From contig JASAMV010005997.1 in assembly GCA_030248065.1 (NCBI GenBank), positions 1 to 64,000 of the forward strand: 64,000 nucleotides of DNA. Reading direction: 5' to 3'. The stretch is from Rhynchonema sp. JSB1_4 (Eukaryota; Nematoda; Chromadorea; Monhysterida; Xyalidae). Position 1 is the first letter of the stretch, and every line of letters starts with the position of its first letter. Made by a program: the position numbers and the translations under genes. Under the pieces are notes generated by a model that was not told the DNA's origin, ran no database searches, and saw nothing but the letters and a program-made list of their open reading frames with translations. Of this stretch, positions 1-12,850 are shown piece by piece.

Positions 1-3000
1 AAGCTATACACACGTCGCCTGGGCCTTTTTTTAATCTGGATCGTTCGAATATTAGCTGCAACTGCAAGTAACAATAATTGGACCAACTGCGCCATATGTC
101 CGCCCATTTCCTCCAGCGTGCGTTCATAGTCCTTGATGCTTTGCTCCTGTTGTGTGATCAGCAGTTCGTATCGGGCACAACGGTCCTTCAGCTCTTTGTA
201 CTCCTGCAAATGAAAATAATGAATGTGAGAACTTACAGTAACACATGTTTACTGTGCAAAAATAAAGACAAATTTCTGACTACGTCTGATTTTTTCGCAT
301 ATTCCAACTGTTACTGGCAAAACTGCAGAAGTTTATGATTTCGTAAGAGGACCATAACATGATCTCTTTGGGATTACACACCTGGTGCACCAGCTAACAC
401 CCTGGAAGAAAGCCTGGTACCACGCCCTGCTGCGAAAACACGTAGAAACAGGCAAAGCGCATTGGCTGTTGTAACATCACATTTACAAAAACTATCAGGA
501 ACAAAAATTTGACAGACCTCCTGGATATTTCTGAGTGCGTTGAGCTCAGTATCAGCCGACTGCCTTGCTTTGCGCTCTTCAGTCAAGGAACTCTGCAGTT
601 GATCATTGCGCGACTTCAGGTCCGCTAATTCACTCGATAATCGTTTCCTGGAACTCAGGTAGTATTTCAAACGCGTTAATTTCGATTCAGAAATAAATTT
701 TTAACTCACAGTTCACTGGTCTTGGTCCGCTGCTCATTATTGATCGTATCACAGTTATTCTCCAGCTCTTTCACCTTGGCGGTTAGATTTTGAATTCTGC
801 AAGCAAAGGCACGCAGAACTCAAAATGTTTCCACTCTTCTAGATAAAAATTGCTTTTATGACATGCATTGATTTCATTGTGCCGCACTGTGTACAGTACA
901 CAAACTAAAACACAAAAAACACAAACATTCAACGCAACAGACAATGGGACAGCACGTACTTTGCATTCATATCATCCGCTTTGCTTTTCCAAGCTAGTCG
1001 ATCTCTATCGTACTGTTTTTCCGTATCTTTCAATGATTTCTCACGTTGTTTGACACGGTCTTCTGTGTGCTGCAACGTAATTAAAAATCGATAACCAAAT
1101 GACGGACACGGGCATTAGTTTGAACGAAACAACATAAAAACTTTCAACAAACCCTCAGTTTGCCGTACAGCTCCACATTGATTTTCTTCACATCCGATAT
1201 TTGAGTGTGCAGATCAACGATAGCGTCCTGTGAAGAAAAAAGAATTGACGATATTCCGGATGACATTAAATTTGGTGATGGCTGAGGTCAGGTCGTTGTG
1301 ATTACGTAACCGTTCTGAATTCAGGTGACAAACATACCTAGAGGTTCACTGACTTGGTTATTAACTGAGATGTCACGAATCCCAGACCTGATCTACTATG
1401 TAACTTACCATAAAATTTATTGGAACATACCGTAGCAACAACGACTGTGGTGAAAAGTGAAACAAAAATCCCAGAAGTCAAACACACCTGTTTCTCATGT
1501 ACAGATCGTTCCATCAATTCCATCGCCGTGCACAATTCGTCCACTTTGCTCACCATCGGCTTCACTGTCACACCACCATTCGCGTCCTCAACACACTGCA
1601 AAAACAGACATCACTCCATGTGGTGGATTGAACGAAAATTCTGAGCATGTTTTTGAGTAGTGTTTTTTTCTGTGGTTTTGGCCCTAATCAGGTGCCAGAA
1701 TGGCCTCTTTGCATCCAAAAATCCGAGATTGGTGACCGAGACTTTATTTGAAAACACTTTGAAAATGTAAAATATTAGCTGGTCGAAAATAGCTTCCCCC
1801 CCCCCCCCCCAAAAAACCAACCCCCCCACACCACACAAAAAACCTATGAATTTTTCTATATTTGTTTGACGCATTTCCTCAACAGACAAAAATTCCTACT
1901 TCGCGTTTTCCGTAAGGCCAACCTAAATTAGTGGATTAAAAGACGTCGGCCCCAAGCAGACCTCAACATTTCCCATCGTGCGCAGCGACTCCATCACCTC
2001 GATTCGTCTCTCAAGATTGGCGATGTTCGCGCTAAAACAAATAAATTATGGGAAATTTATCAAAAATCATTTAAAACCCCCGGCAAAAATTTGTACAATT
2101 GCGGCACCTGAGTTGTTGATTTCGTTCCTCGAGATAATTGTTTTGGTCCAAGAGCTGTTTTCGTTCAGTGTCCTCTTCGGCATTTGTCTCCTCCTCCCCG
2201 CCAACCGTCGGTATTTTCACATAATTCAACATGCTGATGTTTAGAGGCTCAAATAATATGCGATGTTTCACTATAAATTTCATCCAAATTTCTGGTCACC
2301 AATCGTGTGACAGTACTGAGTGTCACTACTTTTGTTCTGTTTTCACAAAACGAGCGGCACATTGATTAGGGTCCACGACAGTGCCCGTTATGACCACATG
2401 GATTGGAGAACAGATTTTCGTCGCTGATCAGAGCCCCCGGAAGGTACCTGTTTATTGAGATCGTCCTCCTTCAACCACAGATTACAGTCGAACACTCGAA
2501 TGCCGATCAACGATCCGTAGAGCACCGTGCCAGATGTGTCGTCACGCAGTAGGGCCCATTCGAAGTAGTACTCGCTGCAATGACCACAAATGTGAAAAAA
2601 TCAGTATGTATTGTTTTGTTGGAGGACCATACAATCTCGAGTACACATCTCATCAGCATCAAGTACCCATAGTTGGGTGTGCCGAGAAGCACCAAGGTTG
2701 ACTGTGACAAACAAACAACGGAAGCACAGACACCAACAGCAAAAAGAAACAACTAACTTTAACAGTTGTCTGGCATCGACCAACGCCTGTATGTACTCAG
2801 CGAGACGTTTCTGCATGACCGCCAATCGCAGCCAGGCACGAACTACACAGATTGGGGTGCTGTAAATCGTTTTGGCAGATGAAAACGACAAAAAAATATA
2901 AAACATTAAAACAAAAACAAAAATTTTTTGGTCACCTGATGCTGGGCAATTGTTGGACGCAAGCGACCGACTCACGCAATCCCGGAACCAATTTAGATAG

Positions 3001-4073
3001 TTTTTCAATCATAATCCACAGCTCTTGTTCGGGCGTGCGCAATTGTAGCACCGTTTTGTAGGCTGTAAGAGTTTGTGGGGAGAGGATAAAATCGGTCGTA
3101 TCATTCAGAAAACCAGCAATTTAAAGGAAGGAGAGATGATTGTCACTCTCCCGTCGTCAGTTAATTTTCTTTTCAAAATTCTTTTCGTTACAACTTATGC
3201 AACCGTTTGGTTCGGGACAGTTTTGATCACGGGTGTCAGATCACATATCGTGTGGTCTTAATGCCGAAAGACATTGTACAGTCACTCACTGCCCCTTTCC
3301 TTATGTTCAATTTTCTATGTAAAACGGTAATATGGTTGTCTGTCCCACCCAATCATTATTCACATGCTTACCATTTGCCAAGTATTGGTCAGGCCGAAAT
3401 ATTCTGCGGGTTAACAACAGTTACACACGCAGCTTGCAGGAAGCTAATGCCGGGGAACCATACATACGTATATGGACATGCGCTACTCAAACACTCAACA
3501 AATTACCGCACCCCTAAATCCGTGCATGAGTATTTTCTCAATCATCACCAACAGGTCCACCAGCTCCATTTGTGTGGGACTGAGCATTCGATTCTTTGAC
3601 TGCATACTCGCTTGCAACAAACCACGAATCACCAGGCGTGTCATCACCAGCAGGTTGTTGCGCTCGTTCTCTGAAACAAAACAACGTGCAACGACTGACT
3701 CTCATGTTTTTTCCTCATATGAGACGTGACAATGAATGGACAGTGACCGGGAAGTCATTTCCAAAGGGCCAATGACACGTCGCACAGAATCAATGAAAAC
3801 AACGCAGGGCACGTTGGTTCATGAAAAATATTCATAAAACGACGGCCAGTCTATTTATGATCAAGGGGTTCACCAGACAAATATTCTTTACATAACCAAA
3901 TTTAAAATCCAACTCACAGTCACACCTCGCACCCACTAACCCCTGGTGGCATCGACAGCACTCAGTCCATTGAACGTATCGCCAGTTGAGCTGCTTTTCC
4001 TCTTGTCCCTGACGGCGGCAGTCGCGATGGTTGATGTGCCGCCCTCGTCACACATCTCGACCGCTTCACTCAT
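1..4073 (-). CDS. RUFY: RUFY-like RUN-domain and coiled-coil protein (partial, 3' end outside window)
   Basis: Exons from 5' to 3': 3941-4073 (ATG at 4073), 3512-3670, 2936-3062, 2758-2859, 2448-2574, 2108-2247, 1962-2031, 1488-1595, 1153-1227, 960-1069, 710-796, 518-647, then 203 leftwards to about 88 or further. Phases agree at every junction. Residues from about 45 to 215 form a RUN domain: NNLLVMTRLVIRGLL, then RAWLRLAVMQKRLAEYIQAL, then GIRVFDCNLWLKEDDLN, each close to vertebrate RUFY1/2. A coiled coil follows (LLDQNNYLEERNQQL, ELMERSVHEKQDAIVDL, EYKELKDRCARYE). In this family RUN and coiled-coil regions bind small GTPases and endosomal or motor partners, and a C-terminal FYVE finger binds PI3P; that finger would lie left of base 1. 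The N-terminal exon (MSEAVEMCDEGG...) is low-complexity. Exon 6 uses the acceptor ATTTGAG, which I chose to keep frame. The last visible exon has no clear donor. Identity is firm; the 3' end is unseen. Confidence 0.85.
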
Positions 4074-5530
4074 TGGTGTTCACTGGACACGGAGAAATAA
4101 GACACAGTTTCGGTTACCGTACGTGTACAATACAGTAATACAATCAGCCGATTTCCTGAAACAACCGAGAGCTTTTTGGCTCCGAACTTTCGTCACTTTA
4201 GCCTACTTTGGTGGCAATATACGGCAAGCATTTCAGGGTATGGGTCGACAGGACGACGTTAAGAATGGTAGACTTCTCGCGTCAACAACAAAGAAAGCAT
4301 CAAATATACTTTTTGATCAGAACAACTTTTATCATTTGACTCGATTTTCGTTCGTTCATGTCTACTTGGACAAGGGTAACAAACACTCTGGACATATTTC
4401 ACAGGGTACAATGGTGCCAAAACAAACAAACAAACTTCAGTTATTCACATGCAATAAAATATTGACATCAAGATAATACATAAGTACGCAGCCCAATCAA
4501 GAATCGAATACAAAATAATATTTATGTGAAGATTCGAGTCTCTCAACAATTTTGCACTAAAATGCCTAACATCAAGTCAACCGCTGCTTCATCACCATCA
4601 TATATTATTATTCCAAAAAGTTCTACGTCGACATGATAAATTGACGCGAGCAAGAAATAATCACTTGATTTGTAACACGCTTCAGCCGATCAATTATTTA
4701 GAAACGGAAGATAAACGTGAAAAAATAAAGAAATCGCGAACAAAAATCGAGAAATGATAACGTACGTATTTCACTGGCAACAACAAAAATGAAGAAAAAC
4801 ACAAAACGAGCAAGCAAAGCACATTTTCACAGGGTAATCAAGAGATAGTAAACTCACCTGTATGCATAATGCGCATTTTTACAAACTTCCGTGACAAATT
4901 CAAAATAACAATTCTATCAATAATCATAACACTTGAAGAACTCTGAAAATGTTTGAGTACACATAGCAAATAGACAAACAAAGCACGTACAGCAAGCAAC
5001 AACGCACAAGCCACAAAAGAAAAAGTAGAACACGAATATGAATGACAGACAGCCTACTAGTTTGCTAACTAACTCATATCATAACATGGACGCAACAGCA
5101 TTGCAAGAAAATGGTAAATACATTACAACAGGTTGATCTCAGTTAGCTTGCTTTTGGTGTTCAAGTGGTGGCCGGGCAATTGAGCAAAGCACATTTGGGC
5201 AAGACCAATTTGAGCAAGAAAAAAAGGGCAGACCCAAAAGAGCAGAGCTCTTCTTTTGTCCCAGTGGCTTAGGCTTGGGCTGATTTAGGTATCAGGCTTT
5301 GGCTTAGGCCTACACTTAGGCTTAGTTTTGTGTTTGGGCTCAGGCTTAGGCCTATTCGTTTTTTTAGTTCTGCTCCTTTGGTCTCTGCTCTTTTTCACTT
5401 GCTCAAAGTGGTCTTGCCCAAATGTGCTTTGGTCTATTGCCCGTCCGCCGTTCAAGAGCCAAACAGATCGAGCAAATTGATGCAAGTCACAAAAAACCAA
5501 ACCAATGATTCATTCAGATCTACTTTATTT
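4074..5530. other. Intergenic spacer between DCP1 3' end and RUFY 5' end
   Basis: AT-rich spacer between two genes on the same strand. Nothing coding was recognised apart from the foldback element at about 5160-5456. The open frame over 3946-4476 on the plus strand is the antisense of RUFY exon 1 and its upstream region. At about 1.46 kb the gap is long for a nematode operon. Confidence 0.5.
5160..5456. mobile_element. Foldback element with telomere-like core
   Basis: Arms at roughly 5160-5250 and 5383-5456 are inverted copies; each carries GGGCAATTGAGCAAAGCACA or its complement in slightly diverged form. The centre (5266-5356) is a degenerate array of GGCTTA/TTAGGC-like hexamers. It resembles an inverted-repeat element that carries or captured telomere-like sequence. 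There is no coding capacity. Confidence 0.6.
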
Positions 5531-8500
5531 TCACCGGCCATTTGCATTGCCCGACAACGTCTCTTTCAGACTATGCACATACGCCTCGTGCAATTGCGTC
5601 ACAAATGCGGGATCGTGCTGGAAATAAGTGGAATACAAAGAGTCAATTCCATAATGTTGCCACCATCAATAGCGCTGTGCTAGCACAAAGTAATACACCC
5701 CAACTGCTTGGTAGCTTTCTTGCTTCCAAACCCATACCCCTAGATTGGCTACCTTGCTTTCTTGCCCCCGGTCATCGAGTTAAAGTGTTAAATTTAGTGC
5801 CAAAATGACCATTTTACGCGCCAAAATGGTCAAATTCGCTCAAAGTTTCTCACACGTACACAAAAATACGCATTTTAAAGCTTGTTTTAGCATAATTTCG
5901 ACCAATTTTTATACCACTGTTTTTTACTTCTGCACCAATACTCCCCTAAATCGGGGTATCTGGTTAGTTAGCTAGCTTTCTTGCTCGGGACCAACTACAT
6001 CACTGAATCAAACCCGTCCAATCAAGTCGCTGTCGCTTTTGGTATCTTGCCCGGCCTAGAGACAACGGGAACAGACGATGATAAGCACCATAAAAAACAC
6101 GAGGTGTCGGCACTACAGAAAACGAAAAACGCATAGTTGGGTTACCCTGCGCACGTACATTTACAATACGCATTCATGTTGTTGGACAGTCATGATGTTT
6201 CATTATTATCATGCTTAGCTTTTATTGTTTAACAGAATTTGCCACATAGCCTTCGGGCGTTTGCATTGACCTGGCACTGGAGGTGCAAAAACACAACAAC
6301 AACCGTATGTTTGTGCAGGATTAGTGAAACTTAAACCCCAACCGACCTTCAACATATAATTCATCGCCTGCACCATCTGTTCTTTTGTCAAAGGCGCAAT
6401 TCCCTCGTTTGGCAGCGTATGTCCACCAATCATATACGTGCCTCTGCCGTTCATTGCATGGCTACCCGATGATGGTGATGCTAAATAATTCACTTTCGTT
6501 CTATTAAGTTTATGAAATCATATCTGAAACAAAACAGTTCACACAAAAACGCTTACACTGTCCGAGATTAACAGTTGAGCCTTTCGGTGAGCCTACGTTG
6601 ACCATCATACTGAAATTGCGCGACATCCCCTGCGCTGAAACACAAGAAGTTTGAGTTTGTGTCATTGTCCTCAGAAAAATCCTCAAAAAACCTACCGTTG
6701 GCTAAATCCGACTGGCTGTTGAACGTCTGTAAATTTTGCGGCGTGAGCAATGCGCCCGGCACACTTGTGTTGTACATCAAATTTGAATCATCGAACTCGC
6801 TGACCTGAAAGCATCAATTCACATAAACTGTGGGAACAACCAAACGGATTGCAGCACGCTCACGTTACAGAGTTTGTTTTCAGTGCAACACTGGTTTTCT
6901 CCGCACATATGAATAAAACTCAGATTGCAGAGCAGATTGCGAAAAGCTGCTGTCAAGTGTATGTACTTCTGAAAGGTACAAAATTTGGTGCCCAGTCCAA
7001 CCAACCACATCAAACAGTCCCGTTGCGTTCGCTGACGACGCCTGCGAAGCACGATCACCAGATCGACGGTTCTCAACCCTGAAACGTACATTTTTATGTA
7101 GAAAAACGAGATTCTGCACAATATTCTTGCTTTGTGGTTTTGCTCTCTCACAAACTGATCATCTTGCTTTGTGGTTTTGCTCTCTCACAAACTGATCATC
7201 TTGCTTTGTGGTTTTGCTCTCTCACAAACTGATCATCTTGCTTTGTGGTTTTGCTCTCTCACAAACTGATCATCTTGCTTTGTGGTTTTGCTCTCTCACA
7301 AAAACTGATCAAAGTAAAAAAAATTACGAAAAGACAAGAACCGCCAACTTTTCCATTTCCTCCACTGATCCCACGATTACATTCTGTCGTTGTTGTGATG
7401 TTTGTGCCTTGAGTGCATCGGGCGCCATCAATGCAACCGCGGGCGACGATAATTGCCTTCAGAACACAAGCATTTACAACAGGGTTTTTTCCCACTAATG
7501 GTGGCTCACTTCACTGGGCCACTAAAAATTTTGAATGAGCCACAAGATTTGGCAAATGAGCAACCAATGGGATGGAATGGAAAACAACCTTTATGACACT
7601 GTATTTAGACGAACACACCAAAATACTACAACAGAGAGTCACAATGCCAAACCTTTGTGCCTGGGCTGGTTGTGCGTGTCGCACAGCATTTACGTTCGCA
7701 GCTGTTGTGTGCGGCACGTGCTGTTGCTGATGGTGCATGTGCATTGTGAGCAATCGTTCCTCCAGATCACCCGCTTGCATCACTGATGGCATCGCCGGCT
7801 GTTGTTTTTGCGCTGGTGCTGGCTACAATTGGGACTTGTTGTCAAATCACGACATCCCGACCGTCTGGTCGTCTTGATCACGTATGTGACTGTGTGCATT
7901 GCACTCGTGACGCCACTAATTTCAACCAGCGTGGCGGTTTTCGTGCGCTGTTTTGTTTATGGTCAAAATTTGTGGCATTGGTATCAACTTGAAATATTCT
8001 GAAAATAGGAACCTTGTAATAAGACCGCTGCAAACCACAAAATATGCCCGAATGCTGACATGTGTGATCGTGTGAAATAACGCTTCTAAATTTCTCGCCT
8101 TCAAAACTCACCGGCGCTTTCTTGACTCCAGGCGCAGGTGCAATAATACCTGCCGCACTCGGACCGGCCATAGATTCATTTGATTGCTGTTGGTGTGTTT
8201 GTGGCGCTGCATTACCACAAACGCCGCCCATTTGAGTATTGAACAGGCGCTGCAAAAAATAAATATGATAGATACTAAAAAGTAAGTCAACTAATATAAC
8301 AGGACAATGGTTTTTCCAGAGAAAGACGCAAAAACTTCAATTTCCTTCTGTTACCTGCAGCATATCAGGCATTGGCGGAGGCTGGGCGCCCGTTGGATTT
8401 GGTGTGCTTGACATGGCAGGCGAATCAGTCGGCTAAACAGTAGTCTTATCGGTAATTGTGTGAAAATAAAAGTGGAACAAAGCACCGAAAAGCGCACCGG

Positions 8501-11222
8501 ATGCTGCATTTGTCCGTCCGGTTTTGGCTGCATTCTTGGCGGCCGATTCGTGATTCGGTCATGATACGTTGAACCGGTCGGCATCTGCAACACAACTCAG
8601 TTTCATTCGAATGCTGAACAAACTTTAGCAGCCTTGGCCGGTCAGTCACAATCGTGCTTCTATTCGCTAGCAGTGAACTTCGAACAGTACAGTACTTGGC
8701 CAGGGTGTTGACGATAGATAGATGACCTCGGTCAAAAATCTGGGGGTCGACAGAAAGTGATGCTCTAATTCGTGAAAATATGCTGTTTTTGGTGTTTTAG
8801 GGGTAATAAGTAAGAAATTCTTAGATGCCGACAACAGATAGATAGATGAACTTAGTTGGTCAAATTTTCATTTTTTTCCGCGTTGACGGTACATAAATGG
8901 TGGCTGAGTGCTCCCCAAGTACTACCCTGACCTCGAATATCCACGAACACAAGCAAGAGTCACACAAAATGGCAAATAACGTGCTTGGCAGATCATCAAG
9001 GAACATGCAGGCCATTATCTTTTTTGACACAGCCAAAACACAACAAACTCGACACAGACAAAAAAGACGGGCACGTACGACTTTGGTTGTTGGAGCTGGC
9101 ATTTGTTGAGCAGCAATAGTGTGGTGTGCACGTGGTGACATATGACGTACAGCACCAACTAGTGGCACAGGCATCACCGGACGAGGATGGGTCACTTGTT
9201 TCGGTGGATTCTGAGCATGGAAAAAAAGTTCTTGAGCAATTACAAAAACCGTAGTGGCTGGCTGGTATCAAACTTGTACTTTGGGACAGGATGTACTTGC
9301 GTATTTTTCCGCAAAATATATTTTTGGAAAAAACCGTTTTTCCAAATATTTTTCCAGTACTTAAGGATACCCATGGTCCAAAAACGCCTATTTTGGAGAA
9401 AATTTCGTCGGGAAATTGCCTGAAACAGGCTAAAAATGCACTTGGAGATTAAAAAGTGCTCATTTTGAACTGTTTAGTACCGATTTACATTGGTTTTGAC
9501 AACATCCTCTCGCAACCTTGGAAAATATCTCGGAAATTTTTGGGAAAAAACCGTTTTTTTCCAAAAGTTGCCACTTGGAAAAATTTCCGGAAAAATAAAA
9601 ACGTATTTTTCCGGGCCTCGGAAAAAAACGGTTTTTCTTCGTTTTTTTCCGGCCCGCAAGTATAGGACAAGAGACAGGAATGTTCTTGGTTTAGCTTTTC
9701 CGACTTCTTAAAAGATTGTTTGATTTGCTAACTTATTTTGATTTAGATCGACGTGAAATTTATGCATTGCGCTTTACTGAACACGGTCGATATCTGACTC
9801 TCTTCATGTTTCGAGGTATCCTTATTGGAAAAATTGAGATGTGAGAAACACTCCTCTGATCCGATTAGCTAATTTGATACAGCTTATAATTTGATACACG
9901 GAAAGGCACACACTAACAGCAGCGCCTGAGAGCATCGACATGATATCTGCAGCGGGCTTCGGCTCCATCTGACCCGGACTGGGCTGAGGTGCCTCGGCTG
10001 ATTGCATTTGTAATCTGGAAACAAAACCTATTCTTGAGAGTGGCTCGTGACTCGAACTCACTGCAAAACAACATGATAGTCAAATGGTGACGAAATGAAC
10101 GCGGAACAATAAATTCTGTCAGCGATGAAACCTGCCGCGCTGCTTAATATAACACCACCCCCATAGACCCCAGGTCACGCACAAGAAGTATCATTCCAAA
10201 ACAGACCTGGTCACAGTATTGTGCATTCGCACGCACTCGCCCTCATCGTGAAACCAAATTCCGTGAATAACACCTGAAGTTCAAAGGCCATACAATACAT
10301 ATCAGCGAACATGCAAAACAAAAAACAGGCTGGCAAACTAAGAAATAAAGCAACGCCGACCATTTTTTCGATAAAATAAATATCGATTCGGATATTCTGT
10401 CATGAAATCGATCGCCGTCGTTATTGGTTCGATCAGGTTTTTTGGCGATGCTCGATTCAGCACGAAGATACTGTACCGCGGCGCTTGCGTTCTGCAACAT
10501 CATAGCTGCATCTAGGTAATTTAGTTGACTGACGTATCACGCATTGACTGACGGCCGCCGCCTCAGTCAGTGCTTGTGGCTACTTCTGAGGGGGAGATAC
10601 TGTACCTTGCGGCCAAAAAGAGGGGGAGATACCACCGGGGTACTGTACCCAGAATTTTGGGTGGAAATCCGGTTTGGGGGAGAGGTGGGGGGAAGAAATT
10701 TTATTTTAGGGGGAGATACTTTCGCGAAAATTCCGTTTTTATAGGTTAAAATGTGCATAAATCGCGCGGAGCGCGCAGATTTTTGCACTTTTTGTCCATT
10801 TTGACCGATTTTTTGGCCATTTTGGAGTTTTGGACCGAAAAAGGGCACTTTTGAGGTGAAACACCCTCACAGCCACAAAAGCTCGCTCCCAATCCATCCA
10901 CCCGGTCCAGGACCCAGAACAGAATGTTGATCAGTAGCAAAAACAACAGTACCTTTCGTAAGCGAACATCGGGCCCTCCACGCCAGTCTTATTCTGAAAT
11001 TATATTGCGCGTATGATGAAGATCAGATTCATTGCGGTTTGGAGAATAACAGAGCAGCATTTTTTCTTCCCGCATGAGGAACGAGGAAGAGGAACTCACA
11101 CTCACCCATTTGCTGTTTGACGGGTCGAACACATATATGGCAACTTGAGATGCTTGATCGACAATTTGTGACGCCGCCGGGTCATTTTTTATCAAAGTGT
11201 TTAGGTTTACGTCACGATCCAT
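5531..11222 (-). CDS. DCP1: mRNA-decapping enzyme subunit 1 (DCP1)
   Basis: Sixteen exons: 11106-11222 (ATG), 10953-10993, 10361-10491, 10207-10273, 9918-10014, 9079-9210, 8498-8584, 8355-8432, 8112-8249, 7653-7822, 7328-7456, 7006-7078, 6696-6804, 6557-6634, 6347-6480, 5531-5617 (TGA). They sum to 1668 nt, 555 residues. Residues 1 to about 120 are the EVH1 domain: NLNTLIKNDPAASQI, TGVEGPMFAYERT, FVLNRASPKNLIEPI, FYRKNGVIHGIWFHDEGEC, matching DCP1A/B in order. The middle is a long Pro/Gln/Met-rich linker, which in this family carries short motifs for decapping partners. The C-terminus (LTKEQMVQAMNYMLK then HDPAFVTQLHEAYVHSL) is the DCP1 trimerisation domain, split by a 0.7-kb intron. DCP1 activates DCP2 to remove mRNA caps in P-bodies. 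Boundaries of exons 6, 11 and 12 in the linker are the least sure. Confidence 0.92.
7126..7310. repeat. 37-bp tandem repeat, five copies, in a DCP1 intron
   Basis: A unit beginning CTTGCTTTGTGGTTTTGCTC and ending CAAACTGATCAT starts at 7126, 7163, 7200, 7237 and 7274. The first four copies are almost identical and the last is slightly diverged, with AA inserted. It lies in the intron between DCP1 exons 11 and 12. Units abut with no spacers, so this is a minisatellite and not a CRISPR array. Confidence 0.9.
9295..9664 (-). mobile_element. MITE family A, copy 1 (TIR ACTTGCG)
   Basis: Bounded by ACTTGCG...CGCAAGT and about 370 bp long. It is the reverse complement, at high similarity, of 19671-20072. 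Shared internal blocks include the segment with CTTAAGGATACCCATGGTCC and repeated GGAAAAAAACGGTTTTTTTCC palindromes. It lies in intergenic/intron sequence of DCP1, has no coding capacity, and is read as a non-autonomous element. Confidence 0.75.
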
Positions 11223-11736
11223 TGTTTTGGATTCAAGAACAAAGTACACGGGTTGTTTTTTGGTTCGCTTCGTTCGCTGTCCTGCTTCTTTGATTTTTCG
11301 ATCACTTGTTACGTACGACCCGACAAATCGCTTCACTGGCGAAAGCTTCAACGCGATTATCCTGTAAGGCAACGCGTGTTATTTCACGCCAGCGTAATTT
11401 TAACAAACAAAAAACCAAGCCAATTCAAGTCTCAAAATGTCAAAATCAACGAACGACGAGGCCGAAAAATAAAAAACGACCAGCTGATCTCTTTAATAGC
11501 AATGTGGAGGAGTGAATTGTGAATGTGTGTTCCACAGACTTTTACGGTTTCCCCATCCACAGAATTCAAAAACGAGAATTAGTGTTCACAACCACATTTG
11601 TTTATTTGACGAACATTTCGATTACCCCAGCCCTCGAGGCACTCAAATCCAATTGTGGCGCGTGAGGCGGGCACGCGGCCACGTCTAACAAGTTGCCGGT
11701 TGAGTCAAACGCGTTGCCAGTGTTGTCGAATCAAAG

Positions 11737-11961
11737 GGTGATATTTTCGAAACGGTGTAAAGGTGAGTTGGGTGTAAAGGTCGGTGTAAGCTCAGTCGAA
11801 AGCTCGGTCGGTGTCAGGTCGGTGTAAACATGAAACATTGCCTGCTGTTAACGTGGAATGTTTCATGTTTACACCGAGCTTACATCAACTGAGCTTCCGA
11901 CCGAGCTTACACCGACCTTTACACCCAACTGAGCTTTACACCGTTTCGAAAATATCACCCA
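11737..11961. mobile_element. Palindromic MITE family B, copy 1
   Basis: A near-perfect hairpin of about 225 bp: GGGTGATATTTTCGAAACGG at the left and its complement at the right end. The arms contain GTGTAAAGGTCGGTGTAAGC-like subrepeats. The loop is TGAAACATTGCCTGCTGTTA followed by ACGTGGAATGTTTCA. A second copy is at 35591-35820 and a right-end fragment at about 35940-36000. It has no coding capacity. Confidence 0.85.
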
Positions 11962-12156
11962 AAGACCGACCAGCAAAATAAACAATGCAGATCGAACCCA
12001 TGCTGAACATCAACATTACTGAACCATCAAAAAACGAAGCCAAATCTTTTATAGTGATTCCCATGAAGGCGAAAATTTCATGACTTTAGTTGGAGAAAAG
12101 CACTGCACTAGCATGGGTTGAACGAGGCACATCTCTTGACAATGTTCTGCCGCTGA

Positions 12157-12399
12157 TATAGTAAATTTCCAAATTCGCTGCCGCACAGTAAAGTACGCCC
12201 CATAGTTAATGTCAGGTTCTAAACCCGAAAGCCAACTTGTGAAACATTCGGACAGCCAACTCACACGCAGCTTGCCAGCCAGCCAGGCAGCTGCGCGCAA
12301 TGTTTCAGAACCGCGCATGGTTAGCGTTCGGGTTTATAACTTGACATTAACTATGTGGCGTACTTTACTGTGCGGCAGCGAATTTGGAAATTTACTATA
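12157..12399. mobile_element. Foldback element, about 243 bp
   Basis: The left arm starts TATAGTAAATTTCCAAATTC and the right arm ends in its complement. Arms of about 70 bp share the block around GCCGCACAGTAAAGTACGCC. The spacer contains GTGAAACATTCGG and CAATGTTTCAG, again in inverted orientation. No open frame of note. Confidence 0.85.
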
Positions 12400-12740
12400 A
12401 CATTTGTGAGCTATCTGGGATCAAGCATTCTGAGGACTGGTCGATTGACTGATTTGACCATTGCTTGCATTTGCCCTGGTAAATATCTGCCTCAATGAGC
12501 AAGACGATGCTTTGGAATGTTTTCAAATTTTGTCTGACTAATACACGACCACTCTGAACATCAGGCCAATGAAAGCGAATGGGCAAGTTGAAAAAAGAAC
12601 AAAATGCATGTGAAGCAATTGGCCAGTAACGGCAGATAAGTTTGACTAATTCTACAATTTTCACCAACTTTCTCTATGCTAAAGCATAGGTCCTATAGTT
12701 AAACATAGGCTTTCGTTTAGGTTTATTTTCAGGCTTTCAG

Positions 12741-12850
12741 GTGGACGCGGCGGCGGTGGTCGCGGCGGTGGAAATAAAAGGCCTCGTGTCAACGATTTCT
12801 CGACCACAACAACTACGTATCGTGGCGGGTTCATGGCGGGTACTAACCAG
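12741..12850 (+). other. Candidate exon encoding an RGG-box segment
   Basis: Flanked by a plausible acceptor (TTTCAG before 12741) and donor (CAG/GTTCAT after 12850), this stretch reads GGRGGGGRGGGNKRPRVNDF, then a Thr run and YRGGFMAGTNQ. RGG boxes occur in many RNA-binding proteins. No partner exon was found nearby, and the flanking DNA resembles the region before the M3 gene start, so this may be a gene remnant or chance. Confidence 0.25.

Noticed and set aside
3946..4476. 176-codon plus-strand open frame
   Set aside because: It is the antisense of RUFY exon 1 and upstream DNA; composition is not coding-like and no domain is visible.
7126..7310. Possible CRISPR array
   Set aside because: Units are contiguous 37-bp repeats without unique spacers, inside a eukaryotic intron.
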